Shown here: one piece after another, positions 24,415-32,778 of the stretch
How positions within the stretch are numbered: the stretch's first letter is position 1
Layout of the letters: the number at the start of each line of letters is the position of its first letter
DNA from: CAYVUM01 sp964619055
GTDB lineage: Bacteria > Pseudomonadota > Alphaproteobacteria > Rhodospirillales > Defluviicoccaceae
DNA: 36,229 bases
Direction: 5' to 3'
Assembly (NCBI GenBank): GCA_964619055.1
Contig: CAZUDB010000036.1
Location: forward strand, 1-36,229
The notes under the pieces: model-generated
What the model was told of the DNA's origin: nothing
Database searches by the model: none
The model's input: only the letters and a program-made list of their open reading frames with translations
Translations under genes and position numbers: made by a program

Positions 24415-25295
24415 TCCGGGCGAAGCTCGCCGCGATAGGCGTTGTTGTCATCCTGTTGGGAATCGTTCTCTACAGCGCTCTTTTCACGGTTCGGGAAACC
24501 GAACAGGCGCTTGTTCTGCAGTTCGGCAATCCGATCCGGGTGATCCGAGAGCCGGGCTTGAACATCAAAATTCCGATCATTCAGAACGTGGAATTCTACG
24601 ATAAGCGCGTTCTGTCCTTGGATCCGGCGCCGCAGGAGGTTTTGCTCGCTGACCAAAAGCGGATCAACGTTGATTCATTCGCACGTTATCGGATTGTCGA
24701 CCCCCTCGAATTCCGCAAACGTGCCGTGACGATCCAGAATTTCCTTAGCCTGTTTGGTGCTCGCCTCAACTCCGCGGTCCGCTCGGAGGTGGCTAAGGTG
24801 TCTCTGGCCGACATGTTGTCAGAGCAGCGTGCGTTTGTCATGGGCCGGATCGCCGAAAGCCTGAAGGCCCAGGCGCCGGAATTCGGCATCGAGGTCGTGG
24901 ATGTGCGCATTGGCCGCACCGATCTGCCCGAGGCGACCAGTCAGGCGGTTTACAACCGTATGCGCTCCGAACGTATTGCCCAGGCCTCACAGTTGCGTGC
25001 CGAAGGCGAAGAGCAGCGCGAGCGGATTAAGGCAGAGGCGGAGCGCGATCGCACCGTGATCATCGCCAATGCCAACCGCACCTCGCAGATTCTCCGCGGT
25101 GAAGGGGACGGCGAGAAGACGCGTGTTCTGAACGACGCCTTCGGCCAGGACCCAGCGTTCTTCGATTTTTATCGTTCGCTGGAGGCGTACTCGGCACTGC
25201 AAAGCGACAATACGACGATGGTGTTGAGTCCGGATGCAGACTTTTTCCGCTATTTCTTTGATCAAGCTGGCGCGGTGCCTGCCGAAAGCCGCTAG
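24411..25295 (+). CDS. hflC: HflC, membrane SPFH protein (FtsH modulator)
   Basis: A 294-residue partner of HflK. N-terminal membrane segment (AAIGVVVILLGIVLYSALF, residues 7-25), then an SPFH domain beginning VRETEQALVLQFGNPIRV, and a helical region rich in Glu, Arg and Ala (RAEGEEQRERIKAEAERDR). The C-terminal SLEAYSALQSDNTTMVLSP is standard. It overlaps hflK by four bases, which suits a 1:1 complex. Confidence 0.95.
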   Translation: MIRAKLAAIGVVVILLGIVLYSALFTVRETEQALVLQFGNPIRVIREPGLNIKIPIIQNVEFYDKRVLSLDPAPQEVLLADQKRINVDSFARYRIVDPLEFRKRAVTIQNFLSLFGARLNSAVRSEVAKVSLADMLSEQRAFVMGRIAESLKAQAPEFGIEVVDVRIGRTDLPEATSQAVYNRMRSERIAQASQLRAEGEEQRERIKAEAERDRTVIIANANRTSQILRGEGDGEKTRVLNDAFGQDPAFFDFYRSLEAYSALQSDNTTMVLSPDADFFRYFFDQAGAVPAESR

Positions 25296-25338
25296 CGGCG
25301 TTGAATGATCGGCTCGGCGCGCATCCCTGTGGCAAGGC

Positions 25339-25524
25339 ATGCAAGACTTGGCGGTCGCTTTGGCGTTAGCGCTGGCCTTAGAAGGGGCGGCTTACGCGAT
25401 TGCCCCGGACCAAATGCGCAGAGTATTGCGCATTGTTTTGGACCAGCCCCCCGATATATTGCGCCGGGCTGGACTGGTCGCTCTTTGCGTCGGATTGAGC
25501 ATCGTCTGGCTGATCCGAAGCTGA
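25339..25524 (+). CDS. DUF2065 small membrane protein
   Basis: A 61-residue protein with two membrane segments (LAVALALALALEGAAYAIAP and LVALCVGLSIVWLIRS) joined by a basic loop PDQMRRVLRIVLDQPPD. This is the DUF2065/YjeT pattern, and the place between hflC and degP is where this family is usually found in alphaproteobacteria. The function is unknown. The ribosome-binding site (AAGG) is unusually close to the ATG at 25339. Confidence 0.9.
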   Translation: MQDLAVALALALALEGAAYAIAPDQMRRVLRIVLDQPPDILRRAGLVALCVGLSIVWLIRS

Positions 25525-25643
25525 TCCGGTTGTGTGGCAGTGGCTGACGTCGTTGACGTCCGTTGGTCACCTGTCTACATCGCTGTCGCGATTGCATGAC
25601 GGCAACGCGCATGGCAGTGCGAAAGCGGAGGGAGACGACAACT

Positions 25644-27158
25644 GTGACCACCATGAGTCCGCAAGGCAGGCCCATTGTGCCGGCCTCGAGCGGTTTGGCA
25701 TTGATCGGTCGGCCGTACCGGCTTGGCATCGTCGTTGGCGTTTTTCTGATCGTCGGCATGGCGCTGATGGCGCCTGCGGCATCGGCACGCCCCGCCCCTG
25801 ACAGCTTCGCGGATCTGGCCGAAACCCTGCTGCCCGCCGTCGTCAACATCTCGACAACGCAGACCAGCGATGTCCAGTCGGGCATCGAAATTCCGCGCGT
25901 GCCGCCCGGCTCGCCGTTCGAGGAGTTTTTCGATCGGTTCTTCGAACGCAACCAGCCGCAACGCCGTCGGCGCGCCACGTCCTTGGGTTCGGGCTTCATT
26001 ATCGACGGCGATGGCCACATCGTCACCAACAACCACGTTATCCAGGACGCCGACGAGATCACGGTGCTGTTGAGTGACGAAACTCGACTGGATGCGGAAG
26101 TGATCGGGCGCGATCCGAAGACCGACATTGCAATCCTTAAGGTCAACCCCGGTGACAAGAAACTGCCGACCGTAACGTTCGGTGACTCCGACCAGGTTCG
26201 GGTCGGAGATTGGGCCATTGCCATCGGGAATCCGTTCGGTTTCGGTGGAACGGTGACAGCCGGCATCATCTCGGCGCGCAGTCGCAATATCAATGCGGGC
26301 CCCTATGACGACTTCCTGCAAACCGATGCCTCCATCAACCGCGGCAACTCCGGTGGCCCCATGTTCAACCTGGATGGTGAAGTGATCGGGATTGCCACGG
26401 CCATTTTTTCGCCGTCGGGTGGCAGCGTCGGTATCGGCTTCGCGATCCCGAGCAGTGTGGCCCAGCCCGTGATCGAGCAGTTGATCATCCACGGCAAGGT
26501 CCGCCGCGGCTGGCTTGGGGTACGGATTCAGACCGTCACGGAGGAGCTTGCCGAGAGCCTTGGCCTCGAGACGGCTCGGGGCGCCCTGGTGGCGGAGGTG
26601 ATTGGCGACGGACCGGCCGAGGAGGCCGGGATTTTGCGGCGTGATGTCATCTTGGATTTCGATGGCAAGCCCATTGATGAGATGCGCGAGCTGCCGCGCC
26701 TCGTCGCGGAAACCGATGTGGGCTTGGCGGTGCCGGTGACCATCTGGCGCGATCGGGAGGAGGTGGAGTTGAACGTCACTTTGGGCTCGCTTGAGGAAGG
26801 CGAAGCACAGATGGCGACCCTCGGCGGTGGATCGTCCTCGGACGACTCCGCCCGCTCTATCGAATCGCTCGGCCTGACCGTCGCCAAGATCAACGAGCAG
26901 CGCCGACAGGAGTTCGAGCTGGATGACGACAGCAAGGGTGTTGTGATCATCGACGTGGAGCCCGACGGCGCCGCCGCTGCCAAAAATGTTCGCGCCGGAG
27001 ACGTGATCGTGGAGGTGGATCAGGGCGAGGTGACCGCCCCAGACCAGATCGCGGAACGCGTCCAGGCCGCAATCGAGGCGGATCGCAAATCCGTCCTGCT
27101 GCTGATTGAGGGAGCGGGCGGCCTGCGATTTGTGGCGGTTCGAATCGATCGCAGCTAG
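25644..27158 (+). CDS. degP: periplasmic serine protease DegP/Do
   Basis: A 504-residue trypsin-like protease and chaperone of the envelope. The signal anchor (LGIVVGVFLIVGMALMAPAASA, about 27-48) is followed by the protease domain with His131 (TNNHVI), Asp161 (KTDIAIL) and Ser236 (RGNSGGP), all intact. Two PDZ domains follow (about 260-360 and 400-500). I choose GTG at 25644, 9 bases after GGAG; upstream in-frame starts (25563, 25596) lack a site, and ATG 25653 is possible. It is the last gene of the hflKC-DUF2065-degP run and handles misfolded envelope proteins. Confidence 0.94.
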   Translation: MTTMSPQGRPIVPASSGLALIGRPYRLGIVVGVFLIVGMALMAPAASARPAPDSFADLAETLLPAVVNISTTQTSDVQSGIEIPRVPPGSPFEEFFDRFFERNQPQRRRRATSLGSGFIIDGDGHIVTNNHVIQDADEITVLLSDETRLDAEVIGRDPKTDIAILKVNPGDKKLPTVTFGDSDQVRVGDWAIAIGNPFGFGGTVTAGIISARSRNINAGPYDDFLQTDASINRGNSGGPMFNLDGEVIGIATAIFSPSGGSVGIGFAIPSSVAQPVIEQLIIHGKVRRGWLGVRIQTVTEELAESLGLETARGALVAEVIGDGPAEEAGILRRDVILDFDGKPIDEMRELPRLVAETDVGLAVPVTIWRDREEVELNVTLGSLEEGEAQMATLGGGSSSDDSARSIESLGLTVAKINEQRRQEFELDDDSKGVVIIDVEPDGAAAAKNVRAGDVIVEVDQGEVTAPDQIAERVQAAIEADRKSVLLLIEGAGGLRFVAVRIDRS

Positions 27159-27190
27159 GCGCGCTACGCCTCGAACCGTTATGGTCCTTC

Positions 27191-27239
27191 GCGCAGTCCG
27201 CTGCGCCGGCAACTCTTGGGTGCAGACCTGTCGGTCTGC
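27191..27239 (+). terminator. two adjacent hairpins after degP
   Basis: GCGCAG (27191-27196) pairs with CTGCGC (27201-27206) around TCCG, and GCAGACC (27222-27228) pairs with GGTCTGC (27233-27239) around TGTC. Both lie in the 150-base gap between degP and the DUF1015 gene. No T-run follows, so they may be terminators, mRNA stabilisers or leader structures of the next gene. Confidence 0.35.
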
Positions 27240-27308
27240 GGAGCGGCGTATCTGCAGTCGCGGGGCTCCAGGTGGCCTCCGAACCCCCTTAGACGCCGGG
27301 AGGCACGC

Positions 27309-28559
27309 GTGAGCGACCCATTGATTCGTCCTTTCGCGGCGATCCGGCCCGCACCGATGCGCGGGCCGGACATTGCAGCGCCGCCCTATGATGTCGTCAC
27401 CACGGAGGAGGCTCGGGCTCGCGTCGTCGGGCGTCCCAACGATTTCCTGCACGTCTCGCGCCCGGAAATCGACCTGCCCAGCGGGACCGATCCCCATTCA
27501 GACGCTGCCTACACGCACGCGGCGGAGGCCATGCGCGAGCTGATGCGTTCGGGTGTGCTCATCCGTGATGACGAACCCAGCTTTTACGTTTACCGCGTGA
27601 GCCTCGGCGCCCACGTCCAGACTGGGATCGCCGCGGCGGCGGCCGTTGCCGCTTACGTGCAAGGGCGCATCCGCCGCCATGAGCTGACGCGTCCCGATAA
27701 GGAAATGGACCGGGCGCGCCAAATTGCGGCCGTCAGCGCCCATACAGGGCTCGTGTTTGTCACGCATCGCCCCTCTGCGGAGGTGAGCGCCGTCACGGAC
27801 ACCATCGTCTTGGCGCCGCCGGATGTGAGCGCGGACGTGGATGGCGCCCGTCATGAGATCTGGCGGGTGGCGGAATCGAGCCTGGTCAAACGCATCACCG
27901 ATGCCTTTGCCGCGATGCCGGCCATTTATGTGGCAGACGGTCATCACCGCTCCGCGGCCGCCGTGCATGTGGCGGCCTGGCGGCGCGGGGCCGGCAAGGC
28001 CGGCGGCCAGGACTTCCTGATCGTCAGCTTTCCGTCGGACCAGGTGCGGATCCTAGACTACAATAGGGTCGTACGCGACCTCGGCGACGGCCGAGGCGGG
28101 ACACGCAATGTGGATCAGTTTCTCACCGCTTTAACCGATCGTTTTCGAGTCGAGCCGAGTGACGGGCCCGCTCGCGCCGACCGGCGCGGGACGTTCGGTC
28201 TGTTCGTGGACAATCGTTGGTTCCGTCTGAGCCAAGGGTCGGCACTGCCGGCCGATGCCGATCCCCTGGACCGCCTTGATGTAAAAATCTTGAGCGATCA
28301 GTTGCTGGAGCCGATCCTGGGCATCCATGATCCGCGAACCGATCCCCGCATTGACTTCGTGGGCGGAGCTCGTGGCCTGGAGGCTTTGGAGGCGCGGGTG
28401 CGGTTCGGGGATTGGGCGGCGGCTTTCAGTCTGTTCCCGACCGCCTTGGAGGACCTTATGGCCGTTGCCGATGCGGGCCTTGTAATGCCACCCAAGTCCA
28501 CCTGGTTCGAGCCCAAGCTCGCCGATGGCCTGCTGGCTCTACCGCTGGACGACGGCTAA
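27309..28559 (+). CDS. DUF1015 family protein
   Basis: A 416-residue soluble protein of the widely distributed DUF1015 family. It begins VSDPLIRPFAAIRPAP, followed by APPYDVVTTEEAR, then FLHVSRPEIDLP, the standard opening. Later come the DGHHRSAAA segment (conserved His/Asp, possibly a metal or substrate site) and PRTDPRIDFVGG. The function is unknown. GTG at 27309 is chosen because GGGAGG lies about 6 bases upstream and the family start fits; the frame is open further upstream. The cupin gene follows after 52 bases. Confidence 0.9.
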   Translation: MSDPLIRPFAAIRPAPMRGPDIAAPPYDVVTTEEARARVVGRPNDFLHVSRPEIDLPSGTDPHSDAAYTHAAEAMRELMRSGVLIRDDEPSFYVYRVSLGAHVQTGIAAAAAVAAYVQGRIRRHELTRPDKEMDRARQIAAVSAHTGLVFVTHRPSAEVSAVTDTIVLAPPDVSADVDGARHEIWRVAESSLVKRITDAFAAMPAIYVADGHHRSAAAVHVAAWRRGAGKAGGQDFLIVSFPSDQVRILDYNRVVRDLGDGRGGTRNVDQFLTALTDRFRVEPSDGPARADRRGTFGLFVDNRWFRLSQGSALPADADPLDRLDVKILSDQLLEPILGIHDPRTDPRIDFVGGARGLEALEARVRFGDWAAAFSLFPTALEDLMAVADAGLVMPPKSTWFEPKLADGLLALPLDDG

Positions 28560-28611
28560 GGCTCGGCAGACGCTCGGCCGGAGCGGACCGCGAGCACGGA
28601 GAGTTGAGGGT

Positions 28612-29154
28612 ATGAGCGTCACAGACGAAAAGAAGGTACCGATCGTCAACATCGAAAACGTCTTGGCCGACCCGGTCTGGATCGACGTCACCGGCCCACG
28701 GGGTTCCTTCGAAGCCACACTGGGCCTGATCGGCAAGGCGCTCGGCACCAAGAACATCGGTATCAATGTGACCGTGGTCCCGGCCGGCAAGAAGGCGTTT
28801 CCGCGCCATTACCACTTCGCCAACGACGAGTTGTTTGTGGTCCTGGTCGGGAGCGGGACGCTCCACTACGGCGACGTGGATCACGCGATTGGGAGTGGCG
28901 ATGTGATCGCCATTGAGGCGGGCACGCGGATCCCATTCCAGATCGAGAACACCTCAAACGCGGAGCTCAGGTATCTGGCGCTGAGCACGCTCCGTCATCC
29001 GGACGTCTTCGTATACCCGGATAGCAACAAAATCGGTCTCGTGGCTGGCGGCGGCCCCATGCGGGAGGCTGTCGTTCCCGGTACCGAAAAACTGATCCGC
29101 TTCATTCACGCGGATATGAAGGTCGGCTACTGGGACGGTGAGGTGGAAGAGTAG
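28612..29154 (+). CDS. cupin-domain protein
   Basis: A 180-residue single-domain cupin. The metal-binding motif 1 is HYHFANDELFVVLVGSGTLHYG (two His and a Glu; residues about 64-85), and motif 2 resembles IGSGDVIAIEAGTRIPFQIEN but lacks the usual His. The tail is DMKVGYWDGE. Such proteins bind small acids or sugars, or act as isomerases; no reaction can be assigned. ATG at 28612 follows GAGGG. It may share a transcript with the DUF1015 gene. Confidence 0.87.
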   Translation: MSVTDEKKVPIVNIENVLADPVWIDVTGPRGSFEATLGLIGKALGTKNIGINVTVVPAGKKAFPRHYHFANDELFVVLVGSGTLHYGDVDHAIGSGDVIAIEAGTRIPFQIENTSNAELRYLALSTLRHPDVFVYPDSNKIGLVAGGGPMREAVVPGTEKLIRFIHADMKVGYWDGEVEE

Positions 29155-29339
29155 CGGGCAGATGCTCGTGCCGCTGGCCGCGCGTATTTGCAACACCCAG
29201 AAAGCACGACGTTCACTGCGCGCATTGGCGTAGCGACCGTCATTGATACCGGACTAATGGCCGGCCAAGATTGCCGCGAATCAGCCCGGCCAGCCTCGAC
29301 AAGAGTTTTTTAAGCCAAAATGTGGCTAAATCGCTCACC

Positions 29340-29373
29340 TCGGTTCCTTAACCCGGCCGGGTTAAGGAACCGA
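29340..29373. promoter_or_regulatory. 34-bp perfect palindrome in the leader of the 29462 gene
   Basis: The 17 bases 29340-29356 are the exact reverse complement of 29357-29373, with no loop. The centre is CCCGG|CCGGG. It sits 88 bases before the GTG at 29462. As DNA it may be a dimeric protein site; as RNA it would fold into a very strong hairpin. It is followed by two more hairpins (29373-29390 and 29417-29441). Confidence 0.75.
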
Positions 29374-29390
29374 CCAACGTGCGAGTTGGT
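29373..29390 (+). promoter_or_regulatory. leader hairpin 2
   Basis: ACCAAC (29373-29378) pairs with GTTGGT (29385-29390) around a 6-base loop. It directly abuts the 34-bp palindrome and precedes an AAGGAGG (29401-29407) that does not lead into an in-frame start. Confidence 0.4.
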
Positions 29391-29416
29391 AGATAAAATT
29401 AAGGAGGCGCTGTCAT

Positions 29417-29441
29417 CCGAGAGATTGAGGAGCACTCTCGG
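29417..29441 (+). promoter_or_regulatory. leader hairpin 3 with GAGGAG in its loop
   Basis: CCGAGAG (29417-29423) pairs with CTCTCGG (29435-29441). The 11-base loop contains GAGGAG, a ribosome-binding-site-like string. It ends 20 bases before the GTG start at 29462. The likely real binding site, AAGGG, follows it. The arrangement could control translation. Confidence 0.4.
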
Positions 29442-29461
29442 CGCAGTGAAGGGTCATCGCC

Positions 29462-30535
29462 GTGCAGCAGGCAGAATTAAGTACCGCGCCTAATCAATCC
29501 GTGACTGTCAATGGTATCGAGGTCTTGGATAGTGAGCGCGATGCGCTCCATATCTTGCCGCTCGCGTTTTTACCTTTGAACAAACCCGGGCTGAAGCGGG
29601 CACGCCTCATCAAAAACACCCGCCTTGACTCGGTCGTCGAAATGTACCGGGGATGCGAGAGCGGTAGCGGCCAGATTTTCCTAAAAGACGTCCCCACCCA
29701 CTTTAATCTCACGCGCCATCCGCCCGACCCTGATCTGGCGATCATCAAGAAATGTGCACAATTACCCAGTTATGACGTCTACAGCCTGCGGATCGCGCTC
29801 CGCAAGCTGGGCATCGAGATCAATGATGTGCGTGCTTTTCAGTTGTCACGGCAAAAAGTCTTGGAACTGACTGCCTATATGCGGACGTTCACGCGGCCAC
29901 TGATTCGTGAAATCTACGGCGATGTGGATTTGGATAAGGTCGGCTATACGGACATTTTGTCGCTCTTCCGACAGCCAAAGAACGGGGAGGCGCGCCGCAA
30001 TCTCGTTAGCGTTGCCAACAAGCTGGAAATTTCCTTAAGCGAGATCCCAGCGTTCATCGAAGAGTATGGCGACGTGTTTCTCTCCCTTTCTTACTATCGG
30101 CACTGTCTCGATGAGACCATACCGGCGATGAAGAACTTAACGGACTCCATCGCGGAGCTGCTTCGCAATCGCCAAGTCTGCCAGGACCCGAACGTGGTCA
30201 CCACGTGCAACATGATGGAAGCGACGATCAACACGTCATTGACGGAGTTGACCAACCGCTTCGAAAACTTCGATCGCAGCAGCGACACTCTGTGGACCGA
30301 GCTCAGCGCCGAACGCTACCGCAAGGTTGTCGACCTGATCCGCAGTCACCACACCGCCACAGGGGCTGTGCTGTGCGGGCTGTCCGTGAAGCTCAACGCG
30401 TGGCTTTCGCTGTTTCCCGAGCCGGACATGGGCGGGCCCATCAAGCGGGTCGAGTTCCTGATGTCCGAAATGCGTCAGGGCTTCGATCGCATCAACCACT
30501 TCGAAGAGCATTCACCAACGGCCGCGAGCCACTAA
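29462..30535 (+). CDS. conserved-looking soluble protein of unknown function (357 aa)
   Basis: A 357-residue protein started by GTG at 29462 behind AAGGG. It has no signal peptide or membrane segment. Mostly helical by composition; recognisable stretches are SYDVYSLRIALRKLGIEIND (about 100-120), ELTAYMRTFTRPLIREIYGD, FLSLSYYRHCLDETIPAM, and a polar helical tail with TELTNRFENFDRSSDTLWTEL. I do not recognise a domain. Charged and aromatic residues are spread evenly, as in a conserved family rather than a random frame. Its own structured leader suggests regulated expression. It converges on the mct-like gene, with only 23 bases between the two stops. Confidence 0.88.
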   Translation: MQQAELSTAPNQSVTVNGIEVLDSERDALHILPLAFLPLNKPGLKRARLIKNTRLDSVVEMYRGCESGSGQIFLKDVPTHFNLTRHPPDPDLAIIKKCAQLPSYDVYSLRIALRKLGIEINDVRAFQLSRQKVLELTAYMRTFTRPLIREIYGDVDLDKVGYTDILSLFRQPKNGEARRNLVSVANKLEISLSEIPAFIEEYGDVFLSLSYYRHCLDETIPAMKNLTDSIAELLRNRQVCQDPNVVTTCNMMEATINTSLTELTNRFENFDRSSDTLWTELSAERYRKVVDLIRSHHTATGAVLCGLSVKLNAWLSLFPEPDMGGPIKRVEFLMSEMRQGFDRINHFEEHSPTAASH

Positions 30536-30558
30536 TCCGGTGCCATGGTCCTTGGCCG

Positions 30559-31785
30559 TCAGTCCTGCGGCGGTCCTGCGACGATCCCGGCATCGTGGAG
30601 CTTAGCCACTTCTCCTTCACTCATGCCCAGGATGTCGAGCAGGATCTCGTCCGTGTCCTCGCCCAGCAACGGCGCGCGTTGGGGGGGCAGGCGTGGGACA
30701 TCGCCGAACGACAGGGGGGAGCCCGGCATCAGGTATGGCCCGATGCCGGGCTGGTCGACGATCTCGAACATGGGGTTTTCGGGCGTGCAGTCCACATCAT
30801 GCTCGATCATGTCGCGAACCGTGCGATATTGCGACCATGTTGCCCCGGCGGCGTCGAGGAGCGTTCGCACTTCCGCGAGCATGCGGGTCGCGAACCACGG
30901 CTCGAAAATTCGTGCGATCTCCCGCCGGCCACGGAAGCGATCGCCTTCATCGGAAAAATCGAGGTGGAGCCGCTGCGCGAGTTCATCCAGCTGATCGCCA
31001 AGCCCGGTCGCTTTGACAAGGCTGGTCCACTGGCTGCGTGTCAGACCCACGATCATCAAGCGCTTGCCGTCGAGTGTACCGAAGTCCCGGCCGAAAGCGC
31101 CATAGAGATAGTTGCCGTCCTTCGGCCGATCGGCATCGTTCACCGTCACTTCGGCGATCTTGCCGATGTTGCCGAGCATGGCCAGGGCCACGTCCTTCAG
31201 GGCGATGCGGACCATCTGCCCGCGGCCCGTGCGTCGGCGATGCCGCTCGGCTGCCAGCAAACCAACGCCGGCCATTTGACCCGCAATGCAGTCCCAGGCC
31301 GGTAGCAGGTGGTTGACCGGCCGCATCCAGGTCGTCGGGCCGGTCACGAACGGCAGGCCCGTTTGTGGATTGACCGTGTAGTCCACTTCAGACGATCCGT
31401 CCCGGCGTCCGACCAAGTTGATCATGACCAAGTCCGAGCGATGTTGCTTCAGGGTTTCATAGTCGAGCCAGCCGCGCGCTGGAAAATTTGTCATGAACAG
31501 GCCGGCGTTCTCCCCGGGTGCACAGATCAGTCGGGTCAGGATATCCTGGCCTTCGGGCTTGCGGAAATCGACGGCAATGGAGCGCTTGCCCTTGTTGAAC
31601 CCCGCCCAAAACAAGCTGTGTTTGCCGTCGAGGGTCACTGGCCAGCGCGTGTAGTCAAGCCCGCCACCGATGGGGTCGAAGCGGATCACCTCCGCGCCCA
31701 GTTGCGCCAGCGTCATCCCGCCAAGCGGCATGGCCACGAAGGCTGAGCCCTCAACGATGCGCAAGCCCGTCAGAATTCCATTCAT
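30559..31785 (-). CDS. mct: family III CoA-transferase, 2-methylfumaryl-CoA isomerase-like
   Basis: A 408-residue family III (CaiB/BaiF) CoA-transferase. The opening GILTGLRIVEGSAFVAMPLG and the segment FDPIGGGLDYTRWPVT, plus RPVNHLLPAWDCIAG, match what I recall of mesaconyl-CoA C1:C4 transferase (Mct), which moves CoA within 2-methylfumaryl-CoA. The nucleophilic Asp of the family aligns with Asp165 (PAWD). ATG at 31785 has GAGGGG 9 bases upstream and is preferred over an in-frame codon at 31848. Third gene of a leftward operon with a lyase and a hydratase that complete the route. A different family III acid as substrate cannot be excluded. Confidence 0.85.
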   Translation of the reverse strand: MNGILTGLRIVEGSAFVAMPLGGMTLAQLGAEVIRFDPIGGGLDYTRWPVTLDGKHSLFWAGFNKGKRSIAVDFRKPEGQDILTRLICAPGENAGLFMTNFPARGWLDYETLKQHRSDLVMINLVGRRDGSSEVDYTVNPQTGLPFVTGPTTWMRPVNHLLPAWDCIAGQMAGVGLLAAERHRRRTGRGQMVRIALKDVALAMLGNIGKIAEVTVNDADRPKDGNYLYGAFGRDFGTLDGKRLMIVGLTRSQWTSLVKATGLGDQLDELAQRLHLDFSDEGDRFRGRREIARIFEPWFATRMLAEVRTLLDAAGATWSQYRTVRDMIEHDVDCTPENPMFEIVDQPGIGPYLMPGSPLSFGDVPRLPPQRAPLLGEDTDEILLDILGMSEGEVAKLHDAGIVAGPPQD

Positions 31786-31854
31786 GGTCTTGTTCCCCTC
31801 ATCGAATGGCGTCGGTCGCTTTGGGCCGGAGGTGCGGCGCCCGCGCACATTCTT

Positions 31855-32778
31855 TTATGGCCGCAGGCCGGCCAGGCGTGCTCGCTCGACAATCGTCGTC
31901 GCCATGCGCAGGTTGGCGGCGTCGACCATCTTGCCGCCAACGGTGATCGCCCCCCGACCCTCTTGCATGGCGGCGTCATAGGCGCTGAGCACCGTCTCCG
32001 CCCAGCAAATCTCGGCCTCGGCCGGTCCGAACACCTGGTTGGCCGTGGCGATCTGGCTCGGATGGATGCACCATTTGCCGTCGAAGCCCATGGCCCGGGC
32101 AATGGCACAGGCCTGCTCCAGACCTTCTGCATTCTTAATGCCGGCGAACGGGCTGTCGATCGCCCGTTTGTCGAACGCCCGGGCGGCGCTGACGATGGCG
32201 TGCATAATAAAGTGCCAGCGGTGGCCGGGATAAAGTGCGTCATGGTCGTCGAACTCGCCGATGGAGGCGAGCGGCATGCGCAACGACGCAGCGTAATCGC
32301 CGGCGCCATAAATAAGGCCTTCGAGCCGGGGCGAGGCGGCGGCGATCTCGCGGATGTTGATGCAGCCGGCGGCGGTTTCGATTAATGCCTCGATCCCGAT
32401 GGGGCGCTCGAACCGCTGGCGGGCTTCGATCTGGCTGAGCAGGGTGTCGACAAAGCGGATATCGTCAGGGCCATTGACCTTGGGCACGATCACGATGTCG
32501 ACGGCGTGGCCGGCCGGCTCGAGAACGTCGATGAGATCGCGGTAGGCGAACTCCGTATCCAGGCCATTGATCCGATAGCAACGGAGCTTAGCGCCGAAGT
32601 CGAGCGTGGTCAGGGCGTCGACCACGTTGCCGCGGCTTGTCTCCTTGGCGTCCGGCGCCACTGCGTCTTCCAGGTCGATGCAGATCGCGTCCGCATCGGC
32701 AGCCGCCGCCTTGGCGATCATGTTTGGGTTCGAGCCCGGTACGATCAGCACGGAGCGCTCGAGCCGAGCGCCCATCAT
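31855..32778 (-). CDS. CitE/HpcH-family acyl-CoA lyase, probable (S)-citramalyl-CoA lyase
   Basis: A 307-residue HpcH/HpaI aldolase-fold lyase of the CitE/malyl-CoA-lyase group. RSVLIVPGSNPNMIAKA opens the barrel, CIDLEDAVAP carries the acidic pair, IEALIETAAG the catalytic Glu and metal ligand, and GFDGKWCIHPSQI is the typical CoA-side motif. Substrates in this group include citramalyl-, malyl- and methylmalyl-CoA; the neighbours favour citramalyl-CoA to pyruvate and acetyl-CoA. Start: ATG at 32778, overlapping the hydratase stop by ATGA. In-frame starts at 32787 and 32835 are less compact. Trifunctional lyase (Mcl) activity is possible. Confidence 0.85.
   Translation of the reverse strand: MMGARLERSVLIVPGSNPNMIAKAAAADADAICIDLEDAVAPDAKETSRGNVVDALTTLDFGAKLRCYRINGLDTEFAYRDLIDVLEPAGHAVDIVIVPKVNGPDDIRFVDTLLSQIEARQRFERPIGIEALIETAAGCINIREIAAASPRLEGLIYGAGDYAASLRMPLASIGEFDDHDALYPGHRWHFIMHAIVSAARAFDKRAIDSPFAGIKNAEGLEQACAIARAMGFDGKWCIHPSQIATANQVFGPAEAEICWAETVLSAYDAAMQEGRGAITVGGKMVDAANLRMATTIVERARLAGLRP

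Noticed and set aside
27159..27308. Possible riboswitch between degP and the DUF1015 gene
   Set aside because: Only two small GC-rich hairpins are seen, and they match no riboswitch consensus I know.
25575..27497. 640-codon - strand ORF opposite degP
   Set aside because: It is a shadow of the G+C-rich degP frame; the plus strand has the full protease signature.
29410..29493. Short CTG-started ORF after AAGGAGG at 29401
   Set aside because: The start codon would be non-standard and too close to the site, and the frame overlaps the 29462 gene.
30205..31305. 366-codon + strand ORF
   Set aside because: Antisense to the transferase and overlapping the end of the 29462 gene in another frame; composition is typical of a shadow.
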